Source of the DNA: Pseudomonadota bacterium
GTDB lineage: Bacteria > Pseudomonadota > Alphaproteobacteria > Sneathiellales > Sneathiellaceae
Reading direction: 5' to 3'
DNA length: 64,000 nucleotides
NCBI GenBank assembly: GCA_024743055.1
Contig: JANSXH010000012.1
Location: forward strand, 62,001-126,000
This document shows positions 24,396 through 31,958 of this stretch, in pieces. How positions within the stretch are numbered: position 1 is the first letter of the stretch; every line of letters begins with the position of its first letter. The notes below the pieces were generated by a model. That model searched no databases. It was not told the origin of the DNA and saw only the letters and a list, made by a program, of their open reading frames with translations. The translations under genes were made by a program, and so were the position numbers.

Positions 24396-25085
24396 GTGCC
24401 CTTAGCGACAACCGATATCCGTATCGGATCTTTTTCCACTGACGCCGCTAATGCTACTGGAACTGTTGTCATCATTGATGTCTTCCGTGCCTTTACTACT
24501 GCGGCCGTCGCGCTGTCGAAGGGGGCAGAGCGAATTGTTATGGTGGATGATCTGGATACGGCGCGGGAGTTGCGGAAAAATGGTGTGGGCCGCTACTGCC
24601 TCGGCGAGCGTAAGGGGATAAAACCACCAGGATTCGATTTTGGTAATTCACCGGTGGAATTGCAAAACACCAGGCTTGATGGTGAAACACTGATCCAGAC
24701 GACATCGAACGGAACACGTGGCATTTTGGCGGCAGGTGGCGCTGAAAGAATATACGCCGGATCTTTAGTGACAGCTAAAGCCACGGCACAAGCAATTCTG
24801 AACGGCCCGAAACAACTCGTAACCCTTGTGGCTATGGGCGAAAACGACAGTGTCCGTGCCGACGAAGATGAAATCTGTGCGTTATATCTCCGTAGCCTGC
24901 TGTTGGGCCTTAAACCCGATGCAAAAGCGGTTGCCACCACCATCAAAACCATGAGCCGCCGTCGAGACACCGAAGTTATGAGTGTTGCTGACGTTGAGCA
25001 CTGCTTGAAAATCGACAGTGAAGCCTTCGCAATCCGGGTCACGGAAACAGAAGGCTACTGGATTGCCACGGCAGATCAGCCTTAA
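24396..25085 (+). CDS. 2-phosphosulfolactate phosphatase-like (ComB family)
   Basis: The 229-residue protein follows the ComB pattern: VVIIDVFRAFTTAAVALSKGA, GERKGIKPPGFDFGNSPVE, QTTSNGTRGILAAGGAE and MGENDSVRADEDE. Archaeal ComB hydrolyses 2-phosphosulfolactate in coenzyme M synthesis; in bacteria the physiological substrate is usually unproven. The start is GTG 24396, 13 bp after the nrdB stop, with a GGGGGAGG ribosome site, so it is probably the third gene of the nrd operon. Confidence 0.85.
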   Translation: MPLATTDIRIGSFSTDAANATGTVVIIDVFRAFTTAAVALSKGAERIVMVDDLDTARELRKNGVGRYCLGERKGIKPPGFDFGNSPVELQNTRLDGETLIQTTSNGTRGILAAGGAERIYAGSLVTAKATAQAILNGPKQLVTLVAMGENDSVRADEDEICALYLRSLLLGLKPDAKAVATTIKTMSRRRDTEVMSVADVEHCLKIDSEAFAIRVTETEGYWIATADQP

Positions 25086-25155
25086 GAAGAAGCGTTCGTT
25101 TGATAGTCCTTGAAAATCTTGGCAGTATTGCTTGCCAGGCAGAAATACTCGTTAT

Positions 25156-25189
25156 AGTGTAATTTTATTTCCGCAAATAAAATTACACT
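25156..25189. promoter_or_regulatory. 34-bp perfect palindrome
   Basis: AGTGTAATTTTATTT and AAATAAAATTACACT are perfect 15-bp arms around CCGC. It lies 20 bp before the ATG at 25209 and is not followed by T, so an operator or an mRNA hairpin close to the ribosome site is more likely than a terminator. Confidence 0.6.
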
Positions 25190-25208
25190 GATGTTGAGTA
25201 ATTAGACC

Positions 25209-25949
25209 ATGTATAAAGAATCGTTCCTTCTAACAGCTAGATTGTTCCCTGTTGTATCGGTAACTATCGTTGCTGCCATGGCGTCACTGCTTTTGGACAG
25301 GCTAGAAATACATTGGATTGCCGAAGCTATAACGAATTTATTAGTATGGACTACACTTTACTTTATTGCCTATTTTTTTGTGATCTTTCCGAGCAAAAAC
25401 TACTCTCAAATAACCTTCAAGAGTTTGTTTGGGTTCATGCAGAGATATTTTGGGTTGTATGCTCTGTGTGCATTACCAGCCCTTCCGTTCTTACTTCCTG
25501 AAATTGAGGCAATCGCAGATGGCAACCAAAACGCTTTGGATGGAATGGCCGAAGCATATTTTTACTTGATTCTTCTTTTCATATTACTGATTGTTTTTAG
25601 CCTGTTAGGTACCTATTTACCCGCTTTTGTTTCTGGGAAAAACGAAGGGTTAAAAAAAGCTTTCGACAGGGGTAAGCGTAGTTTTTTCCGCGTCGCTGGA
25701 CTTTTAATTATTGGACCTTTTGCAGTATCCATTGTCTCTGCTGTGATCTACTGGGTTGTCCTGATATTACTGGAATTGCCGGAATGCTATTTTCTGGAGG
25801 ATTGGACCCCAAATTACTTTGTTTTGCTTATTTCATTGCCTTTCTTTTGGTTTCAAGCTTGGTCAGTTGTGATGGGTGCCTGGATAATATCAAAGACGTT
25901 TCTGGGTATTGAGGAAGTTGATGCCGAGGAACTATCGAAGCAGGTCTGA
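25209..25949 (+). CDS. Hypothetical membrane protein, tandem paralogue 1
   Basis: The 246-residue protein has about six membrane spans and no recognised domain name. It is clearly paralogous to the next gene: both contain SLLGT-LPA-V-G-N-G--KA--RG-R-FF---G-L-IGP in the same place and end with a W-x-VM--AWI-S-TFL block. The pattern recalls Yip1/DUF975-like glycerophosphoryl-type membrane families, but I would not assign one. It has no clear ribosome site, and it is more AT-rich than its neighbour. A 34-bp palindrome sits just upstream. Confidence 0.65.
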   Translation: MYKESFLLTARLFPVVSVTIVAAMASLLLDRLEIHWIAEAITNLLVWTTLYFIAYFFVIFPSKNYSQITFKSLFGFMQRYFGLYALCALPALPFLLPEIEAIADGNQNALDGMAEAYFYLILLFILLIVFSLLGTYLPAFVSGKNEGLKKAFDRGKRSFFRVAGLLIIGPFAVSIVSAVIYWVVLILLELPECYFLEDWTPNYFVLLISLPFFWFQAWSVVMGAWIISKTFLGIEEVDAEELSKQV

Positions 25950-25997
25950 CTTGGTAGAGTATTGTGAAACGTATCTTGACTTTCTGGAATTGAGAAC

Positions 25998-26753
25998 ATG
26001 TATGTAGGTTCATTACGCCTTGCTCTTAAACTGTACCCCTATATTCTGTTTGCTGTTTTTGCAGAGATAGCTATTCAGGCCCTGAAAGAGCAGGATGTCA
26101 TTGGGTCAGGCGGGGCGTTTGCCAGTTTTTTTATCTGGTCGATCCTGGCCTGCTATGCTCATATTTCAATCCTCTTGCCTGAGAAGAGAGATGCAAGGGC
26201 AGACAACAAGATAATGATGGGATTTGTCTTGCGTAATCTTGGCCTGACGGCTCTGTTTCTCGTGCCGTCAATTGTCATAATTATCTTTGCTTACAATGCG
26301 TTAAACACGGCGATGGGTGGTAGCGATGATGAGGCGTTTTTTACTGCCGTAGGCATGGCGGCAATTCCCATCATGCTTATATTTCTTTTTGTTTACAGCC
26401 TGCTCGGAACACTCCTGCCAGCCTATGTTGCGGGTCGAAACACGGGGATCGGAAAAGCGCTTCGTCGCGGACGCAGGAACTTCTTTCCCCTCATGGGGCG
26501 ATTAGTTATCGGTCCTGGAATCCTGTATCTGGGGCCGCTGATTATTGTTGTTACCCTGTCAAATTTGCTTCAGATTCCGGAAGTATTTTTCAACGAGAAC
26601 TGGGTTCCAAATTTCACAGCCCTATTTTCATACGCGCTGATATATTGTTTTCAGGGTTGGGCGATTGTGATGATTGCCTGGATTTTATCCTATACATTTC
26701 TCGCGTCCGAAGCCGAGGAAAATACAGCTGACCAATCCGGGGAATCGGCATAG
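25998..26753 (+). CDS. Hypothetical membrane protein, tandem paralogue 2
   Basis: The 251-residue protein shares its architecture and the central motif (SLLGTLLPAYVAGRNTGIGKA, then RRGRRNFF) with the preceding gene, 48 bp upstream, and is likely the product of an old tandem duplication. About six membrane spans are visible, with an acidic C-terminal tail (SEAEENTADQSGESA). The conserved basic loop between spans 4 and 5 is probably cytoplasmic. Function unknown. GC content is closer to the chromosome average than that of paralogue 1. Confidence 0.7.
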   Translation: MYVGSLRLALKLYPYILFAVFAEIAIQALKEQDVIGSGGAFASFFIWSILACYAHISILLPEKRDARADNKIMMGFVLRNLGLTALFLVPSIVIIIFAYNALNTAMGGSDDEAFFTAVGMAAIPIMLIFLFVYSLLGTLLPAYVAGRNTGIGKALRRGRRNFFPLMGRLVIGPGILYLGPLIIVVTLSNLLQIPEVFFNENWVPNFTALFSYALIYCFQGWAIVMIAWILSYTFLASEAEENTADQSGESA

Positions 26754-26789
26754 AGTTTCATTCTGATCTGGGTAGAAGGCGCTAAATAG

Positions 26790-27854
26790 ATGTTGTTACA
26801 CACTTTATTTCTTGTCCTCACGATGGGGGTATTTGTTATGGCAGGGACAGCCCAGGCCACGGATGAGGCATTGGAGAAGAAGCTGGATGAGGCCTTTGCG
26901 GCGGGAGAGCTCGACGGGTTGCATGGGGTTTTGATTCTTCATAAAGGGGACGTTCTGGCGGAGCGCTATTATCCCGGGGAGGATCAGAATTGGGGGCGGC
27001 CCATGGGGGTTCGGACCCTGGATAAGACCGAGCTTCATGACCTGCGCTCGGTGACCAAGAGTGTGGTCAGTCTGCTCTATGGTATCGCCCTGGAAGAGGG
27101 GTTGGTGCCGGATCTCGAGGCGCCTCTGATCGACGGTTTTCCGGAATATGAGGATCTTGCGGCTGATCCGGAACGGCGTAAGATCACCGTTCGTCATGCC
27201 CTCTCCATGGAGATGGGAACGGAGTGGAACGAACAGCTGCCCTATACCAACCCTGAAAATAGCGAGATCGCCATGGAACTGGCGCCGGATCGCTATCGCT
27301 TCGTCCTCGACCGGCCCATGGTGCAGGAACCGGGGGCGGGGTGGGTCTATAATGGCGGCGCCACCGCGGTGATCTCTCATCTCATCGCCAAAGGGGCGGG
27401 ACGGCCCGTCGATGACTATGCCCGCGAGAAACTGTTTGCCCCTCTCGGTATCACGGAATTTGAATGGGCCCGCGGGTCCGACGGCGTGCCCTCCGCCGCC
27501 TCCGGTCTTCGCATGAATATCCATGACCTCGCCAAGATCGGTCAGATGATGATGGACGGCGGGAAATGGGACGGGAAACAGGTCGTGCCCGAAAGCTGGG
27601 TGCAGGAGTCGATGACACCCGAGGCCGAGCCGGAACCGGGCATCCGCTACGGTCTTTTCTGGTGGCTCTCGGGGGAAGGGGACCCGCCTTACTGGGCCGC
27701 CGGATTTGGCAATGGCGGACAGCGTTTGTTTTTCAATAAAACGAGCGATCTGATCGTGGTTGTCTTTGCCGGAAACTATAATCGCGCGAGTGCCTGGCAG
27801 GTGCCGGTGAAGATCATTACCGACTTCGCCTTTCCGACCATCCGAAAAAACTGA
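26790..27854 (+). CDS. Exported serine hydrolase, beta-lactamase class C-like
   Basis: The 354-residue protein has a signal peptide (hydrophobic to about residue 18, cleavage near AQA/TD) and a class C beta-lactamase/esterase fold. The SxxK motif is Ser87-Val-Thr-Lys90, the YxN-type motif is in GWVYNGG, and the third motif position reads GFGNGGQ. Family members include esterases, DD-peptidases and peptidases; an antibiotic-degrading role is not implied. The gene stands 36 bp after the paralogue pair and is followed by a large inverted repeat. Confidence 0.85.
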   Translation: MLLHTLFLVLTMGVFVMAGTAQATDEALEKKLDEAFAAGELDGLHGVLILHKGDVLAERYYPGEDQNWGRPMGVRTLDKTELHDLRSVTKSVVSLLYGIALEEGLVPDLEAPLIDGFPEYEDLAADPERRKITVRHALSMEMGTEWNEQLPYTNPENSEIAMELAPDRYRFVLDRPMVQEPGAGWVYNGGATAVISHLIAKGAGRPVDDYAREKLFAPLGITEFEWARGSDGVPSAASGLRMNIHDLAKIGQMMMDGGKWDGKQVVPESWVQESMTPEAEPEPGIRYGLFWWLSGEGDPPYWAAGFGNGGQRLFFNKTSDLIVVVFAGNYNRASAWQVPVKIITDFAFPTIRKN

Positions 27855-27914
27855 TTTTTCAAAAATGAAAAACTCAAGGCCAATTTCAGGACAATCTTTT
27901 TCATTTTTGAAAAA
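27855..27914. repeat. Pair of TTTTTCA-N4-TGAAAAA dyads forming a long inverted repeat
   Basis: TTTTTCAAAAATGAAAAA (27855-27872) and its exact reverse complement TTTTTCATTTTTGAAAAA (27897-27914) flank a 24-nt loop. Each arm is itself a 7-bp dyad around four A or four T, and the two lie 42 bp apart, about four helical turns. It begins right after the hydrolase stop and precedes the nsrR promoter; it can be a terminator-like hairpin, a twin operator, or both. Confidence 0.6.
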
Positions 27915-27946
27915 CTCTATCTCTGCAGATTAATAAAACATTCCTC

Positions 27947-27986
27947 TTGAATACCTCTTTTAAAAGATGTATATAAAATGCATCTT
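27947..27986 (+). promoter_or_regulatory. nsrR promoter with NsrR box
   Basis: TTGAAT (27947-27952) and TATATA (27970-27975) are 17 bp apart. The 23-bp site AAGATGTATAT-A-AAATGCATCTT (27964-27986) has the 11-1-11 layout of NsrR operators, with 9 of 11 positions symmetric, and covers the -10. It abuts the AAAGGAG ribosome site of nsrR. Confidence 0.85.
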
Positions 27987-27999
27987 AAAGGAGCGTGCG

Positions 28000-28440
28000 A
28001 TGAGATTAAATGTGCAAACGGATTATGCCTTGCGGGTCCTGATGATGCTGACACTTGAGCCGAACCGCCTGGTCACCATTCAGGAAATATCCGAGCGGTT
28101 CAAGGTTTCCAAAAACCACCTGATGAAAGTCGCCCAAGCCCTCGGTCATCTCGGCTATATCGAGACAGTACGGGGACGGGCAGGCGGACTGCGGCTCGCA
28201 AAACAAGCGGCGGACATTCGCCTCGGCGAGGTGGTGTGGAATATGGAAGGGGATTTCGCCCTGGTGGAATGTTTTCCGCCGCGCCGGAATGCCTGCCCCA
28301 TATCCGGCGCCTGCCGCCTCAACGGGGTTCTCTCAAAAGCGACGACAGCCTTTCTCGACGTCCTCGATCAATATACGCTCGAAGATCTGGTCGCGAATAA
28401 CGCTGACCTCAGAGCCATTCTCGCACCGGAGGCCGCATGA
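28000..28440 (+). CDS. nsrR: NsrR-type Rrf2 regulator, nitric oxide sensor
   Basis: The 146-residue Rrf2 protein has an N-terminal winged HTH (MRLNVQTDYALRVLMMLTLE; VSKNHLMKVAQALGHLGYI) and wing RGRAGGLRLA. Three cysteines, Cys91, Cys99 and Cys105 (ECFPPRRNACPISGACRL), are the expected Fe-S ligands of NsrR, whose cluster is destroyed by NO and so releases repression. A near-consensus NsrR box overlaps its own promoter. The gene is first of a four-gene operon with ATGA overlaps. Confidence 0.9.
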   Translation: MRLNVQTDYALRVLMMLTLEPNRLVTIQEISERFKVSKNHLMKVAQALGHLGYIETVRGRAGGLRLAKQAADIRLGEVVWNMEGDFALVECFPPRRNACPISGACRLNGVLSKATTAFLDVLDQYTLEDLVANNADLRAILAPEAA

Positions 28441-28886
28441 CATTCGCCGTTCGTAGCGCCGAGGAGCGCCGAAAAGAAATCCAGGCCCGGGCCGCCGCCA
28501 TGGGCATCGACGACGCTTATATCTCTTTGCTCGTCGATAGCTTTTACCATCGGGTGCGGGCGCATCCGGAACTGGGACCGATTTTCGATGAGAGGATCGG
28601 CGATAACTGGGATCCGCACCTGGCCAAGATGAAGAGCTTCTGGTCATCCGTCGCTCTCAATTCCGGGTCCTATTCCGGTCGCCCGGTACCGGTCCATAAA
28701 TCGCTTTCAGAGGTCAACAAGTCCCATTTCGAGACCTGGCTGTCCCTGTTTCAGCAGACCCTGGAAGAGACGGCGCCAACGGAGGCTGTTGTTCCCTATT
28801 TCATGGAGCGGGCCTTTCGTATTGCCGAGAGCCTGCAGTTGGCCATGTTCGGCTATCCGGGTATTCCGGGGAGTAAAGCGTCATGA
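28437..28886 (+). CDS. Group III truncated haemoglobin
   Basis: The 149-residue protein has the trHbIII pattern: DSFYHRVRAHPELGPIF, HLAKMKSFWSSVALNSGSYS, GRPVPVHKSL and HFETWLSLFQQTL. His87 and His97 are conserved, one being the probable proximal haem ligand. Group III truncated haemoglobins are associated with NO and reactive nitrogen stress. The gene overlaps nsrR and the following gene by 4 nt each, consistent with NO detoxification or binding. Confidence 0.9.
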   Translation: MTFAVRSAEERRKEIQARAAAMGIDDAYISLLVDSFYHRVRAHPELGPIFDERIGDNWDPHLAKMKSFWSSVALNSGSYSGRPVPVHKSLSEVNKSHFETWLSLFQQTLEETAPTEAVVPYFMERAFRIAESLQLAMFGYPGIPGSKAS

Positions 28887-29170
28887 GCAAAGACCCCTAC
28901 GAAAACCTGACCAAATACAGCGAGACTGCGGTCTTCACCGAAACAACGGTGCCCGAAAAACTGAAATCGCGGCATCAAACTAAGGCCGGCGTGTGGGGTA
29001 AATTGGTTGTTCTCTCGGGTGAGCTTACCTATATAGAAGATAGGGAAAAGCCGGTGGTCCAGGCCGTTGATCCGTCCACTCACGCGGTGATAAAGCCGGA
29101 AATGCCCCATCATCTAGAAGTTACCGGTCCGGTCTCTTTTCAGGTTGAGTTTTACAGAGATGAACCATGA
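28883..29170 (+). CDS. DUF1971 (YeaR/TehB-like) protein
   Basis: The 95-residue cupin-like protein matches DUF1971: YSETAVFTETTVPEKLKSRH, KAGVWGKLVVLSGELTY and PEMPHHLEVTGPVSFQVEFYR. E. coli YeaR of this family is induced by nitrate and NO; its biochemical function is not established. Conserved His residues (RH and PHH) could bind a metal. It is translationally coupled on both sides (ATGA overlaps), which ties it to the NO response. Confidence 0.88.
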   Translation: MSKDPYENLTKYSETAVFTETTVPEKLKSRHQTKAGVWGKLVVLSGELTYIEDREKPVVQAVDPSTHAVIKPEMPHHLEVTGPVSFQVEFYRDEP

Positions 29171-29850
29171 CTAAAATATCAGAAAAAGCGGCGGTGCACC
29201 CTACCGAAGAAGTCGATATCGACCGCCATGTAGTCCCGACAACAGCGAGCGATCATATCGCCTTTGGCTTTGTAAAGGCGCTGCGCTTCGTCGCCGACAA
29301 ATTCTTTGCCAAGCGCTACGGCCATCGCGCCGTTGTGCTGGAAACCGTCGCGGCGGTTCCGGGGATGGTCGGCGGTCTCTGGCAGCATCTGTCCGCCCTT
29401 CGCCATATTCGTGATGATCAGGGCTGGATCAAAATTCTGCTGGATGAGGCGGAGAATGAACGCATGCATCTGATGACATTTATCGAGATCGCTCAACCGA
29501 CAAAGCTAGAACGGTTCATCATCTTGATGACCCAGATGATATTCTATAACTTCTATTTCTTCCTCTATCTGATCTCGCCGAAAACCGCCCATCGGGTTGT
29601 TGGGTATTTTGAAGAGGAAGCGGTGATAAGCTACACCCAGTATTTACAGGAAATCGACCTCGGCAATCATGAAAATGTGCCGGCGCCTCAGATCGCGATT
29701 GATTACTGGAACATGGAGCCGGAGGCGCGGCTGAGAGACGTAGTGATTGCCATACGCGCCGATGAAACGGAGCATCGCGACGTCAATCACAGTTTCGCCG
29801 CTGAACTGGCGAGCCGGCCGAAGAAGATTATTCGTCCCGATGCGGCCTAA
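29167..29850 (+). CDS. aox: Alternative oxidase
   Basis: The 227-residue diiron quinol oxidase has all the AOX ligand motifs: LETVAAVPGM (Glu59), ENERMH (Glu98, His101), GYFEEEAV (Glu150) and ADETEHRDVNH (Glu200, His203), with RYGHRAVVLET before them. AOX passes electrons from ubiquinol to oxygen without proton pumping and is insensitive to cyanide and NO. In an NsrR-controlled operon it would keep respiration going when haem oxidases are blocked. Bacterial AOX genes are uncommon. It overlaps the DUF1971 gene by 4 nt. Confidence 0.93.
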   Translation: MTKISEKAAVHPTEEVDIDRHVVPTTASDHIAFGFVKALRFVADKFFAKRYGHRAVVLETVAAVPGMVGGLWQHLSALRHIRDDQGWIKILLDEAENERMHLMTFIEIAQPTKLERFIILMTQMIFYNFYFFLYLISPKTAHRVVGYFEEEAVISYTQYLQEIDLGNHENVPAPQIAIDYWNMEPEARLRDVVIAIRADETEHRDVNHSFAAELASRPKKIIRPDAA

Positions 29851-29900
29851 ATTTCATAGTTCGGTCGTGATCGAAGCATAATCCAAATTCCTTGTGTCAT

Positions 29901-29928
29901 AGTCCTTCCAGCAAAAAATGGAAGGACT
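29901..29928 (+). promoter_or_regulatory. Hairpin that hides the ribosome site of the NIPSNAP gene
   Basis: AGTCCTTCCA and TGGAAGGACT form a perfect 10-bp stem around GCAAAAAA. The 3' arm contains the Shine-Dalgarno sequence GGAAGGA (29920-29926), 7 nt before the ATG at 29934. In RNA the ribosome site would be closed; in DNA the same dyad could be an operator. No T-tract follows. Confidence 0.6.
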
Positions 29929-29933
29929 TGACC

Positions 29934-30263
29934 ATGATCACCTGTTTCATCCGATACCAAATCGACCCCACGAAAAAAGAAGCATTTGAGCAATATGCCC
30001 GAAATTGGGGGCAGGCTATTCCGAGATGTGGTGCCGATCTGATCGGCTATTATGCCCCCCATGAAGGATCGAGCAGCCTGGCCTATGGTGTTTATAACAT
30101 CGCCAGCCTGGCGGAATATGAGGCCTATCGGGCCCGTCTCGCCGCTGACCCAATGGGCCGGGAAAATTATCAATTTGCCCAAAGGGAAAAGTTTCTGCTG
30201 CGCGAAGACCGGACTTTCCTTAAACTGGCATCCCACCCGCACGGCTCATCCGAGCAAAAATAA
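29934..30263 (+). CDS. NIPSNAP family protein
   Basis: The 109-residue protein is a dimeric alpha/beta-barrel type: MITCFIRYQIDPTKKEAFEQYARNW, LIGYYAPHEGSSSLAYGVYNI and YEAYRARLAADPMGRENYQFA match NIPSNAP. Biochemical role unknown. The open frame begins at 29892, but that would translate through the hairpin, and the ATG at 29934 has the better ribosome site. A DMT exporter follows 34 bp downstream on the same strand. Confidence 0.85.
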   Translation: MITCFIRYQIDPTKKEAFEQYARNWGQAIPRCGADLIGYYAPHEGSSSLAYGVYNIASLAEYEAYRARLAADPMGRENYQFAQREKFLLREDRTFLKLASHPHGSSEQK

Positions 30264-30297
30264 CAATAAGCGCAAAGCGCAGACAAGTGAGCCCAGC

Positions 30298-31212
30298 ATG
30301 ACGGATCGATCGGAGACAAAATTATGGTTTGAGCTGTGCATGCTCGGTCTATTGGCACTTCTGTGGGGCTCTTCCTATCTGTTCCTGAAGGTGGCCGTTG
30401 ACACCATCCCGCCCTTGACCCTGATCGCCATTCGGGTGTCGGTCGCAGCGATTTTCCTGATGATGGTCATGACCTGGCGGCAAGAGAAACTGCCGCGGGA
30501 AAAGAAGATTTGGGGGCAGCTGTTTGTCCAATCCAACCTCAACAGCATCTGCGCCTGGACCTTGCTGGCCTGGGGGCAGCAATATGTGGCCAGTAGCCTC
30601 TCCAGTGTTTTAAACTCCACGTCTCCCATCTTCGTTTTCTTTCTGACCCTGTTCGTTACCCGCCATGAAGCAACCAATGGCTTGCGCCTGATCGGCGCCT
30701 GTTTTGGGGTGTCAGGGGTGATCCTGATCGTCGGTTTCGATGCCTTTGAAGGCCTGGGACAGCAGGTTGTCGCCCAGCTCGCCGTCTTGCTGAGTGCCTT
30801 TCTTTATGCCATTGCCGCCATTTACGGCAAGAGATTTTCCGATGTGTCGCCGACGGTTGTCGCGACGGGGACCATGATCTGGGCGTCGGTCTGCCTGATC
30901 CCGGCGAGCTTGATTTTCGAACAACCCTGGACCTTGCAACCTTCTATGATATCCATCTTGGCGGCCTTGACCCTGGCGGTTTTCTGTACCGGTTGCGCGC
31001 TCCTGATTTACTTCCGCCTGATCCAGACTCTGGGCTCTCTGGGCGTTACCAGCCAAAGTTATTTGCGGGCTGGAGTTGGCGTCTTGCTCGGCGTCTTCCT
31101 CTTGGGGGAGCATATTACGCCGATCATCGGTCTCGGCCTGCTGTTCGCCATCATCGGGGTGGCAGCCATCAATCTGCCCGCCAGGAAGCGTGCGTCCAAA
31201 AGCTCGAATTGA
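30298..31212 (+). CDS. EamA/DMT-superfamily transporter
   Basis: The 304-residue protein has ten membrane spans in two EamA repeats: LLALLWGSSYLFLKVAVDTIPP at the start and a second repeat from about residue 155 (AVLLSAFLYAIAAIYGKR), ending with YLRAGVGVLLGVFLLGEHITP. These are exporters of amino acids or metabolites, substrate unknown. Lys/Arg-rich tail (PARKRASKSSN). The start at 30298 avoids overlap with the NIPSNAP gene, although the frame is open from 30052. It probably shares the NIPSNAP transcript. Confidence 0.85.
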   Translation: MTDRSETKLWFELCMLGLLALLWGSSYLFLKVAVDTIPPLTLIAIRVSVAAIFLMMVMTWRQEKLPREKKIWGQLFVQSNLNSICAWTLLAWGQQYVASSLSSVLNSTSPIFVFFLTLFVTRHEATNGLRLIGACFGVSGVILIVGFDAFEGLGQQVVAQLAVLLSAFLYAIAAIYGKRFSDVSPTVVATGTMIWASVCLIPASLIFEQPWTLQPSMISILAALTLAVFCTGCALLIYFRLIQTLGSLGVTSQSYLRAGVGVLLGVFLLGEHITPIIGLGLLFAIIGVAAINLPARKRASKSSN

Positions 31213-31223
31213 AGCATGTAAGT

Positions 31224-31862
31224 TCAGTCGGGAAGTGGCGGGAAGGTGTCGACAAAACCGTCGCGGGCTGAAATCTGCCGCCAACAGCTCTCAAGCTTAG
31301 GATGGTCCTTCAGCATTTCCCGACCTTCCGAGGTCTTGGTGAAATATCCGATCATTGGTGCCAGATGAATATCCGCGAGGGAGAGGTGATCGCCGATCAG
31401 ATAAAGCCCGTCATCGGCGATATCGGAGAGGGCTTTGAGCACCTTTGGAGAGGCTTTGAGGCCAGCCTCCAGCTCCGCGGGATCACTTTCCCGTTCGATG
31501 CGCGGACCAAAGAAACCATGGCTGAATACCTGGCGAACCAATGGCCAATAGCCGTAACTGTCAACGATGGCAATAATCTGGGTCATTCTTGCCCGATCGG
31601 CAGGATTAGAAGGCTGTAAGGCGGGACCGTCAAACCCTTCATCCACATAGCGGGTGATGGCGCAGGTTTCATAAAGGGTGAGGGAGCCATCGACCAAGGT
31701 CGGCACTCTCTGGAAGGGATGGAGATCCAGATAGGATTTCGGCATGTCCGGGGAGAATGGATTGACCTCCACCCAGTCATAGTCCACGACTTTTTCATGC
31801 AAGGCAAATCGGGCAATCCAGGCATAAACACTGAATTTAAATCCATGCAGGGTAACGGCCAT
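31224..31862 (-). CDS. Glutathione S-transferase family protein
   Basis: The 212-residue protein has a thioredoxin-like N-terminal domain (LHGFKFSVYAWIARFALHEK; PFQRVPTLVDGSLTLYETCAITRYVDE, with the cis-Pro and Glu-Ser/Thr-like glutathione site) and a helical C-terminal domain (GDHLSLADIHLAPMIGYF). Usual functions are detoxification or isomerisation; the substrate is unknown. The ATG at 31862 has GGAG 6 nt upstream, so the longer frame to 31928 was not used. It is convergent with the DMT transporter. Confidence 0.85.
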   Translation of the reverse strand: MAVTLHGFKFSVYAWIARFALHEKVVDYDWVEVNPFSPDMPKSYLDLHPFQRVPTLVDGSLTLYETCAITRYVDEGFDGPALQPSNPADRARMTQIIAIVDSYGYWPLVRQVFSHGFFGPRIERESDPAELEAGLKASPKVLKALSDIADDGLYLIGDHLSLADIHLAPMIGYFTKTSEGREMLKDHPKLESCWRQISARDGFVDTFPPLPD

Positions 31863-31958
31863 GACGATCTCCGGACATTGTCTAGAATAAGGGATGACTA
31901 TGCTAACGGCTGGTCCTATGATCCGCAAATAAGTTGTGGATTTTGAAGGATTGAGCCC

